Source of the DNA: Methylobacterium sp. J-077
Lineage (GTDB): Bacteria > Pseudomonadota > Alphaproteobacteria > Rhizobiales > Beijerinckiaceae
Direction of reading: 5' to 3'
DNA length: 64,000 bases
Assembly: GCF_022829365.1 (NCBI RefSeq)
Contig: NZ_JAKSYJ010000167.1
Span: 1-64,000 of the forward strand
Notes under the pieces: generated by a model
What the model was told of the DNA's origin: nothing
Seen by the model: only the letters and a program-made list of their open reading frames with translations
The model's database searches: none
Position numbers and translations under genes: made by a program
Shown here: positions 47,229 to 56,831 of the stretch, piece by piece
Layout: each line of letters starts with the position of its first letter
Numbering within the stretch: the stretch's first letter is position 1

Positions 47229-47744
47229 TCATTCTCCGACAACGGCCAGAACCGGGCCGGTCCCGGGCAGATGGCGCCCGGTTTTCGGCGGTGCCGGCAG
47301 CGGCAGGGCAGTGGTCGACTTCACCTTCTCCATGGCGAATCGCGAGGTGACGTTCTTCAACGGCAGCACCGCGATAAGCTGCTTATAGAAACTGTCATAG
47401 GCTTGCATGTCGGCCACGACGACGCGCAGCATGTAATCCACATCCCCCGCCATCCGGTAGAATTCCAGTACCTCCGGCATGGCCGAAATGGTCGCGGCGA
47501 AGCGCTGCAGCCATTCCTGGGAGTGGTCGGCAGTCTCGATGGAGACAAACACAGTGAGCCCGAGGCCGAGCTTGACCGGGTCGAGCACCGCCACCCGCCG
47601 GTCGATCACCCCGTCCGCCTCCAGCTTCTGGATGCGCTTCCAGCATGGGGTCTGAGACAGGCCGACGCGCTCACCGATCGCCGCGATGGAGAGGGTCGCG
47701 TCCGCCTGCAGCAGGGCCAGAATCTTCAGATCGATGGCGTCCAA
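47229..47744 (-). CDS. Lrp/AsnC-family transcriptional regulator
   Basis: A 171-residue regulator: winged helix starting LDAIDLKILALLQADATLS with ERVGLSQTPCWKRIQKLEADG, then a ligand-binding RAM domain (VLEFYRMAGDVDYMLRVVV). TTG 47744 is chosen because GGAG lies seven bases before it and homology begins there; an upstream ATG at 47867 gives a Pro-rich extension unlike the family. It precedes cysJ-cysI on the same strand and diverges from cysHDN, so it may regulate sulfur assimilation, perhaps sensing cysteine. This role is inference. Confidence 0.87.
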   Translation of the reverse strand: MDAIDLKILALLQADATLSIAAIGERVGLSQTPCWKRIQKLEADGVIDRRVAVLDPVKLGLGLTVFVSIETADHSQEWLQRFAATISAMPEVLEFYRMAGDVDYMLRVVVADMQAYDSFYKQLIAVLPLKNVTSRFAMEKVKSTTALPLPAPPKTGRHLPGTGPVLAVVGE

Positions 47745-48012
47745 AGTCGTCTCCGTGGGATCCTTCCACGCTGGGCCGCGCGCGGGGAGTTTAGGCGTTT
47801 CACAGGGCCGCCGAGAAGAATCTTTTATCGTGAGGGGTATCGGGTACGGCGGGATCGGGTGCGCCACCGCACGTTAGGCCCCCCGGATATGCCCGACAAG
47901 CAACCCCGGGCGCCTTGACTTCGTTCGGTATAGCGAACATTTCGGCCCTTCGACAACAGGGTGCGGCACCGTCCGCATCCTTTCCCACGATCCAACCGCA
48001 GGACATGTCGCG
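47745..48012. promoter_or_regulatory. Divergent control region of the sulfur assimilation genes
   Basis: Separates the Lrp-cysJ-cysI set from cysH-cysD-cysN. Promoters for both directions and the binding site of the Lrp protein are expected here. No clear palindrome or -35/-10 pair could be assigned by eye. Confidence 0.45.
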
Positions 48013-48825
48013 ATGACCCGTCCGGACCGAACGATGGCCGACTCCCTCGCGGACCGGCTGTCCGGGCTCGACCTGCCAGGCCGGCTCCACCTGATCGCCG
48101 CCGAGATCCCCGGCCGCCTCGTGTTCACCACGAGCCTCGGCGTCGAGGATCAGGCGCTGACCCATGGGCTGGCGATGGCCGGGCTGGCCAAGGGCCGCGT
48201 CGAGATCGTCACCCTCGATACCGGCCGGCTGTTCCCGGAGGCCTACGATACCTGGTCCGAGACCGAATCCGCCTACGGAATCCGGATCGGCGCCTACGCG
48301 CCCGAGCGCGTGGCCGTCGAGGCGTTCGTACGCGCGGAGGGCATCAACGGCTTCCGGCGCTCGGTGGCGGCCCGGCAGGCCTGCTGCGGGTTCCGCAAGG
48401 TCGAGCCGCTCGGCCGGGCCCTCGACGGGGCGAGCGGCTGGCTCACCGGTCTGCGCGCCGGCCAATCGGCCAACCGCGCCGAGACGCCGCTCGCCGCGTT
48501 CGACGCCGAGCGCGGCCTGATCAAGCTCAACCCCCTGGCCGACTGGACCCGGGCGCAGGTCGACAGCTTCGTGCGCGAGAATTTCATCCCCTACAACGTG
48601 CTGCACGATCGCGGCTTTCCGTCGATCGGCTGCGCCCCCTGCACCCGCGCCGTGAAGCTCGGCGAGCCGGAGCGCGCCGGCCGCTGGTGGTGGGAGCAGG
48701 AAGACAAGAAGGAGTGCGGCCTGCATGTCGGCCAGCCCTCCGCGTCGGTCCAGCCGGGCCAGGAGCCCGCAATCTTCGAAAGCAATCCAGACGTGAAGAC
48801 CCGCCAGCCGGAATTCGCCCGATGA
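48013..48825 (+). CDS. cysH: Adenylyl-sulfate (APS) reductase
   Basis: A 270-residue thioredoxin-dependent reductase that converts activated sulfate to sulfite. Two cysteine pairs, ACCGF (about residues 123-124) and GCAPC (about 207-210), are the [4Fe-4S] ligands that mark APS-reducing enzymes; the C-terminal catalytic Cys is in [12 protein letters not shown]-specific CysH lacks the cluster. Consistent with this, CysN here has no APS kinase domain. Its stop overlaps cysD (ATGA). Confidence 0.93.
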   Translation: MTRPDRTMADSLADRLSGLDLPGRLHLIAAEIPGRLVFTTSLGVEDQALTHGLAMAGLAKGRVEIVTLDTGRLFPEAYDTWSETESAYGIRIGAYAPERVAVEAFVRAEGINGFRRSVAARQACCGFRKVEPLGRALDGASGWLTGLRAGQSANRAETPLAAFDAERGLIKLNPLADWTRAQVDSFVRENFIPYNVLHDRGFPSIGCAPCTRAVKLGEPERAGRWWWEQEDKKECGLHVGQPSASVQPGQEPAIFESNPDVKTRQPEFAR

Positions 48826-49769
48826 GCGCCGCCCTCGCCGCCGCCGTGTCGCCGCACGCTCCCGCCGCCGACCGCCTCAGCCACCTCAAGCGGCTGGAGG
48901 CGGAGAGCATCCACATCTTCCGGGAGACGGTCGCCGAGGCCGAGAACCCGGTGATGCTCTACTCGATCGGCAAGGATTCCTCGGTGCTGCTGCACCTGGC
49001 CCTGAAGGCCTTCGCGCCCGGCACCCTGCCGTTCCCGCTGCTCCACGTCGACACCACGTGGAAGTTCCGGGAGATGATCGCCTTCCGCGACGCTCGGGTG
49101 AAGGAACTCGGCCTCGACCTCTTGGTCCACACCAACCCGGACGGGCTCGCCCGCGGCATCGGGCCGGTGAGCCACGGCTCGGAAGTCCATACCGACGTGA
49201 TGAAGACCCAGGCCCTGCGCCAGGCGCTGGACAAGTACAAGTTCGACGCGGCCTTCGGCGGTGCCCGCCGGGACGAAGAGGCGAGCCGCGCCAAGGAGCG
49301 GATCATCTCGCTCCGCACCGCGCAGCACCGCTGGGATCCCAAGCGCCAGCGCGCGGAGCCCTGGCACCTCTACAACCTCAAGAAGAAGCGCGGCGAATCC
49401 CTGCGGGTGTTCCCGCTTTCGAATTGGACCGAGCTCGATATCTGGCTCTACATCGAGCAGGAAAAGATCCCGATCGTGCCGCTCTACTTCGCGGCCGAGC
49501 GCCCGGTGGTCGAGCGGGACGGCCAGCTGATCATGGTCGACGACGACCGGCTGCCCCTGGAGCCCGGCGAGGTTCCGCAGCAGCGCCTCGTCCGGTTCCG
49601 GACGCTCGGCTGCTACCCGCTCACCGGCGCCGTGGAGAGCGACGCGGCGACGCTGCCCGAGATCGTCGGCGAGACGCTGGCGGCGCGCACCTCGGAGCGC
49701 CAGGGCCGGGTGATCGACAAGGACGGCGCGGGCGCCATGGAGCGCAAGAAGCAGGAGGGGTATTTCTGA
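48822..49769 (+). CDS. cysD: Sulfate adenylyltransferase subunit 2
   Basis: A 315-residue ATP sulfurylase catalytic subunit: PP-loop [14 protein letters not shown] at about residues 47-60, [16 protein letters not shown], and the C-terminal [11 protein letters not shown]. It makes APS from ATP and sulfate, driven by GTP hydrolysis in CysN. Overlaps cysH at its start and cysN by one base at its end. The frame extends upstream through cysH, but only from this ATG is it CysD-like. Confidence 0.95.
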   Translation: MSAALAAAVSPHAPAADRLSHLKRLEAESIHIFRETVAEAENPVMLYSIGKDSSVLLHLALKAFAPGTLPFPLLHVDTTWKFREMIAFRDARVKELGLDLLVHTNPDGLARGIGPVSHGSEVHTDVMKTQALRQALDKYKFDAAFGGARRDEEASRAKERIISLRTAQHRWDPKRQRAEPWHLYNLKKKRGESLRVFPLSNWTELDIWLYIEQEKIPIVPLYFAAERPVVERDGQLIMVDDDRLPLEPGEVPQQRLVRFRTLGCYPLTGAVESDAATLPEIVGETLAARTSERQGRVIDKDGAGAMERKKQEGYF

Positions 49770-51175
49770 TGACGGTGCACCAGGCTCCCACCGCGTTCGG
49801 TGACCGTGCCGCCACCTACCAGGCGTTCCTGGCCGCGCACCAGAACAAGGCCGTGCTGCGCTTCATCGCCTGCGGCTCCGTGGATGACGGCAAGTCGACC
49901 CTGATCGGACGGCTCCTGCACGACACCAAGCAGATCTTCGACGACCAGATCTCGGCGCTCCAGCGCGACTCGCGCAAGCACGGCACGCAGGGCGCGGAGA
50001 TGGACCTCGCGCTGCTGGTGGACGGCCTCCAGGCCGAGCGCGAGCAGGGCATCACCATCGACGTCGCCTACCGGTTCTTCTCCACCGACAAGCGCTCGTT
50101 CATCGTCGCCGACACACCCGGCCACGAGCAGTACACCCGCAACATGGCCACCGGCGCCTCGACGGCCGACGTGGCGGTGATCCTGGTGGATGCCCGCCAG
50201 GGCCTGATCCGCCAGACCCGGCGCCACGCCTTGCTGGTCTCGATGTTGGGCATCCGCCGGGTGGTGCTGGCGGTGAACAAGATGGACCTGGTCGGCTGGT
50301 CGCAGGACACGTTCGACGCGATCCGCGCGGGATTCACCGAGTTCGCCCGCGATCTGAACTTCGCCGAGGTCAAGGCGATCCCGCTCTCGGCCAAGAACGG
50401 CGACAACGTCGTGGAGCCCGGCATCGCCGCCCCCTGGTACACGGGCGGCACCCTGCTCGACCATCTGGAGACCATGCCGGTGCACGCGGAGGCGCTCAAC
50501 GCCCCGTTCCGCATGGCGATTCAGTGGGTCAACCGGCCGAATTCCGAGTTCCGCGGCTATAGCGGGCGGATCGCCAGCGGCCGGGTCCGCCCCGGCGACG
50601 CGATCACCATCCAGCCCTCCGGCCGGACATCGACGGTGGCGCGGATCTACACCGCCGACGGCGACCTCGATGAGGCCGGCGAGGACGAATCGGTGACGCT
50701 GGTGCTGGCCGATCAGATCGACGCCTCCCGCGGGCAGGTGATCGCGGCCTCCGGCGCTCCGCTGCGCATTGCCGAGGCCTTCGAGGCCCGCCTGTTCTGG
50801 GCCGCCGAGACCGAGCTGGCGCCGGGGGCGAGCCTGCTCGCCAAGATCGGCACCGCCACGGTCAACGCCACCGTGGAGCGGATCGTCTCGCGGATCGATC
50901 CCGAGACTGGCAGGCCCGGCCCGGCCGAGCGCCTCGCCGCCAACGACATCGCGGACGTGGCCCTGCGCCTCGACCGTCCGGTGGCGGTGGATGCCTACGC
51001 GGATAACCGGGAGACCGGCAGCCTGATCCTGATCGACCGCGAGACCACCGACACGGCGGCCCTCGGCCTGGTCCTGGCCCCGAAGGGCGAAGCCGCCCCG
51101 GCGGCCTCCGCCACACCGCCCGACGAGAAGGCCCCCGGCCTGCTCGGTCGCCTCGGCCGCCTGCTCGGGCGCTGA
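49769..51175 (+). CDS. cysN: Sulfate adenylyltransferase subunit 1 (GTPase)
   Basis: A 468-residue EF-Tu-like GTPase: P-loop GSVDDGKST at residues 36-44, EREQGITIDVAYRFF, DTPGHE at about 116, NKMD at about 171, then two beta-barrel domains. It powers CysD. It ends after the barrels with a short Ala/Pro tail, so there is no fused APS kinase (CysC) domain, consistent with direct APS reduction. ATG overlaps the cysD stop (TGATG). Confidence 0.95.
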   Translation: MTVHQAPTAFGDRAATYQAFLAAHQNKAVLRFIACGSVDDGKSTLIGRLLHDTKQIFDDQISALQRDSRKHGTQGAEMDLALLVDGLQAEREQGITIDVAYRFFSTDKRSFIVADTPGHEQYTRNMATGASTADVAVILVDARQGLIRQTRRHALLVSMLGIRRVVLAVNKMDLVGWSQDTFDAIRAGFTEFARDLNFAEVKAIPLSAKNGDNVVEPGIAAPWYTGGTLLDHLETMPVHAEALNAPFRMAIQWVNRPNSEFRGYSGRIASGRVRPGDAITIQPSGRTSTVARIYTADGDLDEAGEDESVTLVLADQIDASRGQVIAASGAPLRIAEAFEARLFWAAETELAPGASLLAKIGTATVNATVERIVSRIDPETGRPGPAERLAANDIADVALRLDRPVAVDAYADNRETGSLILIDRETTDTAALGLVLAPKGEAAPAASATPPDEKAPGLLGRLGRLLGR

Positions 51176-51184
51176 AGGGCTTAA

Positions 51185-51312
51185 AGTCTTGGATCCACAA
51201 GGTCCAAGACCTTGTGCGGGTCCAGGGCGGAGCCCTGGGGGCGGGCGAAGCCCAGCTGCATTGGGGCTCCGCCCCGATACCCCGCCAAAGGGCTGAGCCC
51301 TTTAGGAATCCC
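51185..51312. repeat. Three-hairpin intergenic repeat, copy B
   Basis: Just after cysN. Contains CACAAGGTC-N3-GACCTTGTG, GGGCGGAGCCC with GGGGCTCCGCCCC, and AAAGGGCTGAGCCCTTT. Compared with 45213-45320 the arms changed together (A/T to C/G), keeping the pairing. It separates the convergent cysN and LLM genes and may act as a bidirectional terminator. Confidence 0.75.
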
Positions 51313-51313
51313 C

Positions 51314-52339
51314 TTAGGCCGCTTCCGAAACGGCGCCGAGGCCCCAGGCCTGCGCCAGCTGCGTGTAGGATTCCTGCCGCGCCGCCTGGTCGGGGATCGC
51401 CGTGACGATCATCAGCTCGTCGGCCTGCGTCCGCGCGACGAGATCCGTGAGCGTCGCCCGCAGGGTCTCCGGCCCACCCACATGCAGCTTGTCGCGGCCG
51501 CGCTCGATCTGGGCGCGCTCGGAATCCGAGTACGGGTAGGCCAGCGCTTCCTCCAAGCTCGGCAGCGGCCGGTACTCGCCGCGCTCCCGACGCAGGGTCG
51601 AGAGCCGCGCACTCGCGGCCAGCCGCTCGGCCTCAGCATCGGTGGCGGCACAGATCGCCGCCACGGCCAGGATGGCGTGGGGCCGCTCGCCGAGCCGCGT
51701 TGGCCGGAACAGACGGCGATAGGCCAGCATCGGCGCCTCGGCCGGCATCCCGGAGAAGTGCTGCGCGAAGCCGAAGCCGCAGCCGATCTCGCCCGCGAGC
51801 TGGGCGCTGTAATCGGACGAGCCGAGGAGGAAGATCGGCGGCAGCGGCACCCCGGCGGGGCTCGCCTGGATCCTGCCGAACGGATGCCCCTCCGGGAAGC
51901 CGCCGTCCCAGAACAGCAACTCCTGCAGGCGGTCCAAAAAGTCGTCGTTACCGCCCTCGCCGGGGGCCTCCCGCCGACGCAGGGCCCGGGCGGTGAGCCC
52001 GTCGGTGCCGGGCGCGCGCCCGAGGCCGAGATCGATGCGGCCCGGGAACAGGGCCTCCAGCACCCGGAAGCGCTCGGCCACCGCCAGCGGCGCGTGGTTC
52101 GGCAGCATGATCCCGCCCGAGCCGACGCGGATCGTTCGGGTCGCGGCGGCGATCTGGCCGATCATGATCTCGGGGGCCGGGCTCGCCACGTTGGGCAGGG
52201 CGTGGTGCTCGGCCAGCCAGTAGCGCCGGTAGCCGAGGCCGTCGACGTGGCGCGCCAGCGCCAGCGTGTCGTGCAGCGCCTGCGCCGGGGTCGAATCGGC
52301 GCTGACGAAGGAGAGGTCGAGGACGGAGAGCGGTATCAT
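51314..52339 (-). CDS. LLM-class flavin-dependent oxidoreductase
   Basis: A 341-residue luciferase-like TIM-barrel monooxygenase: PLSVLDLSFVSADSTPAQA at the start, GYRRYWLAEHHALPNVASPA (about 40-60), RIRVGSGGIMLPNH-like strand (TIRVGSGGIMLPNHAP), and FLLGSSDYSAQLA. Such proteins use reduced flavin to oxygenate small substrates. The frame is open upstream into the ParE toxin, but this ATG is where the LLM family begins. Convergent with cysN. Confidence 0.87.
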   Translation of the reverse strand: MIPLSVLDLSFVSADSTPAQALHDTLALARHVDGLGYRRYWLAEHHALPNVASPAPEIMIGQIAAATRTIRVGSGGIMLPNHAPLAVAERFRVLEALFPGRIDLGLGRAPGTDGLTARALRRREAPGEGGNDDFLDRLQELLFWDGGFPEGHPFGRIQASPAGVPLPPIFLLGSSDYSAQLAGEIGCGFGFAQHFSGMPAEAPMLAYRRLFRPTRLGERPHAILAVAAICAATDAEAERLAASARLSTLRRERGEYRPLPSLEEALAYPYSDSERAQIERGRDKLHVGGPETLRATLTDLVARTQADELMIVTAIPDQAARQESYTQLAQAWGLGAVSEAA

Positions 52340-52425
52340 CAATAGGAGATAGGGGTGCGGGCCGGCCGGTGCGAGGGCTGGGCGTAGGGTTGAAGAGACC
52401 CTGCCGCACACAGCGCGGGTCGACC

Positions 52426-52759
52426 TCAGTTCGTGCCGCCCGCTTGATCCCGATCCGGGAACAGAGCCTCGAAGTTCCGCCCCCCCGTAGAAGACGTTGA
52501 CGATCTGCACCTGATCATCGTCGACCCGATAGGCGATCACCGCCGAACGTTCGAACGATACCGTCCGCAACCCGGGCTCCAAATCATCGCGCGGGCGGCC
52601 GCCGTGGGGCGCGTCGCCGATGCGCTCACAGCGGCTGACGAGCCGATCCAGAAACCGGTCGGCGACGTCCGGATCGCGGCTGGCCTCGTAGACCCAACGG
52701 TAGATCTGCAGCAGATCGAACTCGGCTTCCGTACGGAAGACGACCTCAAGGCGTCGCAT
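52426..52759 (-). pseudogene. ParE/RelE-type toxin with a homopolymer frameshift
   Basis: The frame starts as a normal RelE/ParE toxin (FRTEAEFDLLQIYRWVYEAS, YRVDDDQVQIVNVFYGG). After VFYGG a run of seven G on the coding strand (52480-52486 on the given strand as C) shifts the frame; with six G it reads RNFEALFPDRDQAGGTN and stops at 52426, a normal 110-residue toxin. As written, the frame loses its stop and runs into the LLM gene. The toxin start overlaps the antitoxin gene by 14 bases. Confidence 0.75.
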
Positions 52760-53036
52760 TCCGATGAGCCTTCACGGTCTCGGCATGAAGGGCTTTGAGG
52801 TGGGCTCGGACCCCCTCGACACTCAGCGGCGGGCTAGGGTCGTCCAGAGACCGGCGGATGCGGGCGCGGATCGCGTCGAGGCGCTCGGCATCCTCCCGGC
52901 GCCGGCTCTGCCAAGCCCGCACCGCATCCTCCAGGGCGTCTCCGACCGAGGCGTATTCGCCGGCCTCGACGCGCTCGCGCAGGGCGCGGACCGTCTCGGG
53001 GGGCAGCGTGACGCTGATCGTCTCGGCCGGTGGCAT
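52746..53036 (-). CDS. ParD-type antitoxin
   Basis: A 96-residue antitoxin with an N-terminal ribbon-helix-helix (ISVTLPPETVRALRERVEAG, then EYASVGDALEDAVRAW) and an acidic C-terminal half that would wrap the toxin. It would bind its own promoter and neutralise the adjacent ParE. Overlaps the toxin gene by 14 bases, as in most parDE pairs. Confidence 0.85.
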   Translation of the reverse strand: MPPAETISVTLPPETVRALRERVEAGEYASVGDALEDAVRAWQSRRREDAERLDAIRARIRRSLDDPSPPLSVEGVRAHLKALHAETVKAHRNATP

Positions 53037-53068
53037 GAATCGCCCTCTTCAGATCGGCACGATCTTAG

Positions 53069-54382
<1,314 letters not shown>

Positions 54383-54493
54383 GGCTCAGAGCGCCGGCCG
54401 CGCCGGGCTCAAGCCACCGGATCGCTCCTGGGGTTGGGGAGCGATCTGCCGGCCTGTAAGGTTCGCGTAGGACGTTGGTGCCACGCAGCCGCG

Positions 54494-54781
54494 TCAGAAA
54501 CCGGCGTCGCGGGCCGGGATCGCCACGGGCTCGGATTCGAGATCGATATCGCGGAAGGGCGATGCCTGTAGCGCATCGATCAGCGACTGGCCCGTCAACG
54601 GTCCGGTCAGCCGACGGAACTCCACGGCCGAAATGATCACCACGGCTTCCTGGCCGGGCCCGATCACGCACTGCGGACCCGCGGTGCAGGCGCGTTGGAC
54701 CACCTCGCCGAAACGGGCCTTCGCGTCCTGAAAGCACCACGCTCCGGACTGGCTGGAGGGTTGGACTGCGCCGGTGGTCAT
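54494..54781 (-). CDS. Phd/YefM-type antitoxin, orphan
   Basis: A 95-residue antitoxin with the Phd/YefM start WCFQDAKARFGEVVQRACTA and VIISAVEFRRLTG. Usually such a gene is followed by a Doc, PIN or RelE toxin; here only 110 bases separate it from aspC, which is convergent, so no toxin gene exists. An ATG six codons upstream is an alternative start. It might be a relic or a protective antitoxin against toxins elsewhere. Confidence 0.8.
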   Translation of the reverse strand: MTTGAVQPSSQSGAWCFQDAKARFGEVVQRACTAGPQCVIGPGQEAVVIISAVEFRRLTGPLTGQSLIDALQASPFRDIDLESEPVAIPARDAGF

Positions 54782-54806
54782 GCTGAACAAGCGACCCATC
54801 GATTTC

Positions 54807-55025
54807 TCAATCGCGCCAATCGAATGTCGCCGCGATGAAGCGTAACGCTTCGATTTCCTCGCTGGCGCCCTCCAGAAGCGAAGCCTGCCGGGCCACTTCC
54901 TCCTTGAAACCCGGCCTCGCTGGATCGGGTCTCCAAACGAGCGGGGCCTTCAGGTCGCAGCGTCGCCGCGAGCGGCGGCAACGCCGTGACCTCGACAGAG
55001 CGTCGCTCGGCTGAAGCTGCTTCAT
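54807..55025 (-). CDS. MazE/DUF3018-like antitoxin fragment
   Basis: A 72-residue frame whose second half (RRCDLKAPLVWRPD, PARPGFKEEVARQASLL) resembles the DUF3018/MazE-type antitoxins that read GLRPVQIWVPDTRxPGF. The N-terminal part is Arg-rich and atypical. No MazF gene follows; the Phd-type antitoxin gene lies directly downstream. It may be a decayed antitoxin; the similarity was judged by eye. Confidence 0.42.
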   Translation of the reverse strand: MKQLQPSDALSRSRRCRRSRRRCDLKAPLVWRPDPARPGFKEEVARQASLLEGASEEIEALRFIAATFDWRD

Positions 55026-55110
55026 GACGGTGATCCGACCCCGCCAAACACTATGACCCCGCTGGCGCGCTGGATACCATAGACCCGGCAGCGTAGTTTC
55101 GGAGCCTCCC

Positions 55111-55953
55111 ATGCCCACCATCACGGTAATCGCCCCCGGCGCCATGGGCAGCGCCATCGGGGCGCGGCTCGTCGAGCACGGCGCCCGGGTGCTGACCGCC
55201 CTCGAAGGGCGCGGGGCGGCGAGCCGGGCCCGGGCCGCGGCGGCCGGCATGGTCGATGCCGATACGGCCGACCTCCTGGCCGCCGACATCCTGCTGTCGA
55301 TCGTGCCGCCCGCCGACGCGGAGGCCCTGGCCCGCCGCCTCGCCCCCGCTCTGGCGGCGGCGGCGCGCAAGCCGGTCTATGTCGACGCCAACGCCGTCAG
55401 CCCGGACACGATCGGCCGCATCGCCGAAATCGTCGCGGAAACCGGGACGCCGTTTCTCGACGGAGCGATCCTGGGTCTGCCACCGAAGCCCGGCAGCAAG
55501 GGCCCCCGCGTCTACGTCTCGGGGGCCGACACCACCCCGGCGCTGGCCTTGCGCGATCTGGGCCTCGACCTGCGCGTCTGCCCTGGGGCCGTCGGCGCGG
55601 CCTCCAGCCTCAAGATGAGCTATGCCGGCCTCAACAAGGGGCTCACGGCGCTCGCCGCGATCATGATCCTGGCCGCCGAGCGCGCCGGGGCCGGTACGGC
55701 GCTGCTGGATGAACTCGCCGAGAACGAGCCGGCGCTGCTCGCCCGGTTCGCCAAGGCCCTGCCCGACATGGCGCCGAAGGCCTATCGCTGGGCGCCCGAG
55801 ATGGGCGAGATCGCCGATTTCCTCGGGCCGGACGCGGCCGGGCGTCAGGTCTTTTCCGGTTACGCCGATCTCTACGCGCGCCTCGCCGCTGAGGCGGGGC
55901 AAGACGAGATCGGCGCGCTGATACGCTTCGCCGCGGCCGCTGCGGAGCGCTGA
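55111..55953 (+). CDS. NAD(P)-dependent dehydrogenase with DUF1932 domain
   Basis: A 280-residue beta-hydroxyacid-dehydrogenase-like protein. The Rossmann motif VIAPGAMGSAIG is at residues 6-17, DANAVSPDT in the middle, and the catalytic Lys is probable in SSLKMSYAGLNKG (about 170); the C-terminal half is the DUF1932 helical domain. It resembles 3-hydroxyisobutyrate and 6-phosphogluconate dehydrogenases, but the substrate is unknown. No partner gene. Confidence 0.85.
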   Translation: MPTITVIAPGAMGSAIGARLVEHGARVLTALEGRGAASRARAAAAGMVDADTADLLAADILLSIVPPADAEALARRLAPALAAAARKPVYVDANAVSPDTIGRIAEIVAETGTPFLDGAILGLPPKPGSKGPRVYVSGADTTPALALRDLGLDLRVCPGAVGAASSLKMSYAGLNKGLTALAAIMILAAERAGAGTALLDELAENEPALLARFAKALPDMAPKAYRWAPEMGEIADFLGPDAAGRQVFSGYADLYARLAAEAGQDEIGALIRFAAAAAER

Positions 55954-56371
55954 TCGCCGCGGGGGACGCCGAAACGGGGCCCGCTCTGTTGCCGGCTCGG
56001 CTGCCACCCTCTACACGGACGGTCCCCGCAGCCGATGCGCCTGAAGGTTTCGCGAGCCCGCTCGGGCCTGCATGGTAGCGGGGCCGGCAGTGACGGGGTG
56101 GTCCGGACCAGTTCTCTGGGCCAATCCTGTGAGGCTCAGTGGGCCGAGTCGCTGCAGGCGTGTCGGGAGCGCGGGGAACAGGAACCGCGGGCTCGGCGCA
56201 AGGCCCACATAGAATTTCTCATCCGAGAGCGGAGGCCGATCCGGCGCTCCTGCCCCGATCCGGGACAGCCCGATGCGGTCGGCTTGGCGCTTCGTTCACG
56301 CTCCGGCGCGATGATGCGACGAGGCCGGGGATCCGGTCCGGCGTAACCGCGTTCTCTCGGGCCTGACGACC
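55954..56371. other. Intergenic region without a clear gene
   Basis: Several overlapping frames are open because of high GC, but none shows a motif or a good ribosome site. The region may hold the promoter of the small protein gene at 56372. Confidence 0.4.
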
Positions 56372-56716
56372 ATGCGAGCCCTGCTCACCGGCGGCATCAA
56401 GGCGATCCTCGGGATTGCCGCCCTCTCCACCGCCGCCCATTGGACCTTGCGCGTGCAGCGCGAATCCGCCCCCGCCAGTCCGATCGCGGCCTTTGCCGGC
56501 CTGCCCGATCCGGCGGCCACCGGCTCGATCGAGCCGCGCCGGCCCGTGAGCGCGGTTGCTGCCGTCGCACCGGCCGCTGTCGTGCCCGCCCCGACCGCGG
56601 GCCTCGACCAGGGCCACCTCGCCGCCCTGATCGCGGGCGCGACCCCGGCGAAGGCGAAGGTCGCGAAGGCGGCGACCAAGACCGCGGCCGCCGAGAAGGT
56701 CGCGGCCAAGCGCTGA
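56372..56716 (+). CDS. Small Ala-rich membrane-anchored protein
   Basis: A 114-residue protein: an N-terminal hydrophobic segment (about residues 5-24, LTGGIKAILGIAALSTAAHW) followed by an Ala/Pro-rich linker with TGSIEPRRP and a Lys/Ala C-terminus (AKAKVAKAATKTAAAEK). No enzyme motif. Probably a membrane-anchored periplasmic or nucleoid-like protein of the kind common in Methylobacterium; function unknown. Confidence 0.6.
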   Translation: MRALLTGGIKAILGIAALSTAAHWTLRVQRESAPASPIAAFAGLPDPAATGSIEPRRPVSAVAAVAPAAVVPAPTAGLDQGHLAALIAGATPAKAKVAKAATKTAAAEKVAAKR

Positions 56717-56831
56717 ACTGGATGCTGCGCTGGCGAACCGTGCCGGCTGCATACTTCCCCTGCGCCGCGACGGGTGCCGCCATGGCGCAGGGCGTGGCAG
56801 GAATACAGGCCTCCACCGAGATTTGGCAGGC

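Noticed and set aside
51314-52759. A single 481-codon toxin-oxidoreductase fusion protein
   Set aside because: Explained better as a ParE gene with a one-base insertion running into a normal LLM gene with its own ATG.
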